Notes under the pieces: model-generated
What the model saw: the letters and a program-made list of their open reading frames with translations, nothing else
Databases searched by the model: none
Told to the model about the DNA's origin: nothing
Program-made: the position numbers and the translations under genes
Shown: piece by piece, positions 61,496-64,000 of the stretch
Layout of the letters: the number at the start of each line of letters is the position of its first letter
Numbering within the stretch: the first letter of the stretch is position 1
NCBI GenBank assembly: GCA_005784505.1
Contig: VCAZ01000122.1
Coordinates: forward strand, 1,000,784 to 1,064,783
Source: Bagarius yarrelli
Taxonomy: Eukaryota > Chordata > Actinopteri > Siluriformes > Sisoridae
DNA length: 64,000 nucleotides
Direction of reading: 5' to 3'

Positions 61496-62176
61496 TACAA
61501 TCTATCTGTCTGTCCGTCTATCACTCTATCCATCACTCTATCTGTCTGTCTGTCTGTCTGTCTGTCCATTCATCTATCCATTACTCTATCCATCACTCTA
61601 TCTATTACTCTGTCCATCACTCTGTCTATCCATTACTCTATCTGTCACTCTGTCTATCCATTACTCTGTCACTCTATCTATTAGCCCTCCGTCACTCTAT
61701 TTATTACTCTATCCATCACTCTATCTGTTTGTCTGTCCATTTACCCATCCATTACTCTATCCGTCACTCTATCTATTACTCTATCCGTCACTCTATCTAT
61801 TACTCTGTCTGTTACTCTGTCTATCCATTACAATAACCGTCACTCTATCTATTACTCTATCCGTCACTCTATCTATTACTCTCATCACTCTGTCTCTGTC
61901 TACTCTGTCTACTATCTGTCTATCCATTACTCTATCCGTCACTCTATCTATTACTCTATCCGTCACTCTATCTATTACTCTGCCTGTCACTCTATCTATT
62001 ACTCTGTCTATCCATCACTCTATCTATTACTCTATCTGTCACTCTATCTATTACTTTATCCGTCACTCTATTTATTACTCTGTCTGTCACTCTGTCTACC
62101 ATTACTCTATCCGTCACTCATCTATTACTCTATCCGCCACTCTGTCTATCTATTAATCTGTTCGTCCATCCACGAC

Positions 62177-62251
<75 letters not shown>

Positions 62252-62275
62252 GTCTGTCTGTCTATCCGTCCATCC
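61496..62275. repeat. Minisatellite from CTAT/ATCCGTCACT units
   Basis: About 780 bp; main ~24-bp unit TCTATCTATTACTCTATCCG with TCAC, ending in a pure (TATC)n run at 62178-62250. Opens long Leu/Ser/Tyr/Ile frames on the plus strand. Confidence 0.95.
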
Positions 62276-62814
62276 TTTATAACTAGATGCAGCCCACACA
62301 CACAACCTCACTTCACCCTGAGAGGAATCACCTCCCTGCTGACGGACCTGACATACACCCCTGAGGATTTTAGTGCTGTGACATTTTCCTAAGCACGTTT
62401 TGGTGCAGCCGATGATAATTCCACAAATGTGACTTGACAGTTATAAATCTTGGCAGATGTTTTATAGTGTAAAATGATGAATTCTGTAAATGACAAAATT
62501 GATCTAAGAAACATCGACTAAAGCTCTATTCGGATGGGACTGGTTTTCCAAACAATGTTCGAGTTACCATGACCGAGGTGGAAGTGTCTGTGTTTCCCAT
62601 GTGAGCGTTGCAGAAGATTGTATAAAGAAAAAAATAAATAAATTTACCATGATTTTATAGAACTGTGTTCTTATAATACACCCACTGGAATAAAAATGTT
62701 TTAACCTATATAATTTACACGTTATGTAAAATAAAAGTAATCTTGCCTGACACTCATATTACATAATATTTTATAATAATATTTGTTAGTTTGTTGAGTA
62801 AGAAATTTAACTGT
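62276..62814. other. Non-coding stretch
   Basis: No gene or repeat recognised. Confidence 0.5.
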
Positions 62815-63250
62815 AATGATTCCCACTAAGGCGAGTAGTAATTGTAGAACTTAAAGGTGCAGTTTATTTATAACGTGACCACTCTATATAAGCATTTGGC
62901 AAAACATGAAGCATAACCTAAACTGACTTGACTTAACTTAGCTTAGCTTAGCTTGACTTGAACATAAACAATAAACAAGAACTTGACTATAATACACTTA
63001 ACTTGACTAAACCTGACAGAGTAACGACAGCGGACCCAGGACAATGGAAAACACAAGAGCTATAAATACACAAGACCAATGGGAACAAGACACATGGACA
63101 AGGGCATTACATGACAGGAACACATGGAAAACAAAGATCACATGACAAGGACAAAACAGGAAGTAAAGAAAAGCATGTACAATGACCAAGAAACATGAAA
63201 CATAAAACACAACAATAACCATAAACATGAACTCAAAACATAGAAACATG
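62815..63250 (-). repeat. LTR-like repeat family L, copy 5
   Basis: CCCACTAAGGCGAGTAGTAA, GTGCAGTTTATTTA, the ACTTAGCTTAGCTTAGCTTG array (62936-62955), GAGCTATAAATACACAAG, ATTACATGACAGGAACACAT and AAAACAGGAAGTAAAG. Confidence 0.65.
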
Positions 63251-64000
63251 AACATCATTTTCCTAATTTTTAAAAAATATTTCTTACGGTATAAAGTTAA
63301 TACAACACTAGGACATGAAACTAAAAGTTTACTAATAATTTATCTGTCTGAAAATAAAATCAGGTCAGTCATTGTAAATCTTTACTCCGTTTGCACAAAA
63401 CACTTTATAAACATTAAACAAACATTCCCAGAACAATAATTTTCCCAATGTTCTGCCTCCTGTTTGTACAGAAGAGACTCTTTCATTTATCTCCTCAACC
63501 TTTAAAAAGGAGTTGGTTTATCGCAGTTGATCACACCTTTATTCAGGATTCCGACAAAAGGGATGTTCCTGCAACTGTAATAAATCCAGTCCATAAAGAG
63601 TTTCAGGTCCAGAGTTATGGAAAATGATTGCTTTAGTGTTTAAACCCTGAAAACATCTCTTTGTCTATAAACTTACAGTACGTCTAGACGGAATTATGAG
63701 TCGTCTGCTAAGGAAAAATATCGAAACAGTAAAAGCCGCAGGCTTTGTGGCTGACATATTGAAATTTAACACATTAAAATAAATGAAAATTCTGTGAATT
63801 GTGTGTAACCTCTCATAAACACGGATCCTCGATACAAACACGGCATTGAATCTTCCAAATCTCAGTATATTAAGAGCTTCTTCTTATGAATAAATGCATT
63901 AGACTCACTTGAAAATAATAAGCTAAACATAATAACACTGCAAATCTAAAAGCTCGGATGAAAATCGGTCTATTGAGCAAATGCACTTTCTTATTAGTTT
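63251..64000. other. Non-coding right end of window
   Basis: No gene recognised; presumably nrg3 intron if the gene continues to the right. Confidence 0.4.

Noticed and set aside
61341..62156. 271-codon Leu/Ser/Tyr-rich frame
   Set aside because: Created by the CTAT-based minisatellite.
50477..64000. Search for the NRG3 EGF-domain exons on the minus strand
   Set aside because: No stretch with the six-Cys EGF pattern or the GYQGVRCDQF-type sequence was found; they must lie beyond the window or were missed by eye.

Overview
This is a eukaryotic, almost certainly teleost fish, nuclear genomic window. Genes are split by GT/AG introns, coding density is low, and the DNA is full of microsatellites and dispersed repeats, including tRNA-derived SINEs with A/B-box heads of the DANA/Mermaid type seen in zebrafish and catfish. 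An otophysan such as a catfish is my best guess, but the sequence alone does not settle the species. I see no bacterial-type operons, rRNA, true tRNA genes or CRISPR arrays.

Three protein-coding loci can be supported. (1) A single-exon GT10 alpha-1,3-fucosyltransferase of the FUT9 type lies on the + strand at 9706-10833. Two near-identical upstream copies of a ~257-bp segment (6151-6408 and 7858-8114) each carry a possible first exon that would splice in frame into this ORF. (2) On the - strand, 26107 down to 17294, I assembled a gene by hand from phase-compatible exons. It has two V-type Ig exons, then twelve short exons each encoding about one transmembrane segment, then a basic tail. It resembles the butyrophilin/SKINT class but has four times the three transmembrane segments of SKINT proteins. 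One TM exon carries a 4-bp tandem duplication that breaks the frame. (3) The 3' half of neuregulin-3 is on the - strand, with coding exons from 50476 down to 34884. They encode the juxtamembrane microexon, the transmembrane exon and the cytoplasmic tail. The EGF exons must lie beyond the right edge.

Layout: 1-9.7 kb is repeat-rich and contains the putative fut9 5' exons; 9.7-11 kb is fut9; 11-17.3 kb is intergenic between two convergent genes; 17.3-26.1 kb is the Ig/multi-TM gene with a nested LINE/MITE and SINEs in its introns; 26.2-34.8 kb is intergenic plus the probable nrg3 3' UTR; 34.9-64 kb is nrg3 exons and very repeat-rich introns.

The three genes have no evident shared pathway. They are a glycan-modifying Golgi enzyme, a putative immune-type surface protein and a receptor-tyrosine-kinase ligand precursor. 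All exon boundaries come from reading splice signals and reading-frame phase, with family knowledge for naming; no search or transcript data were available.
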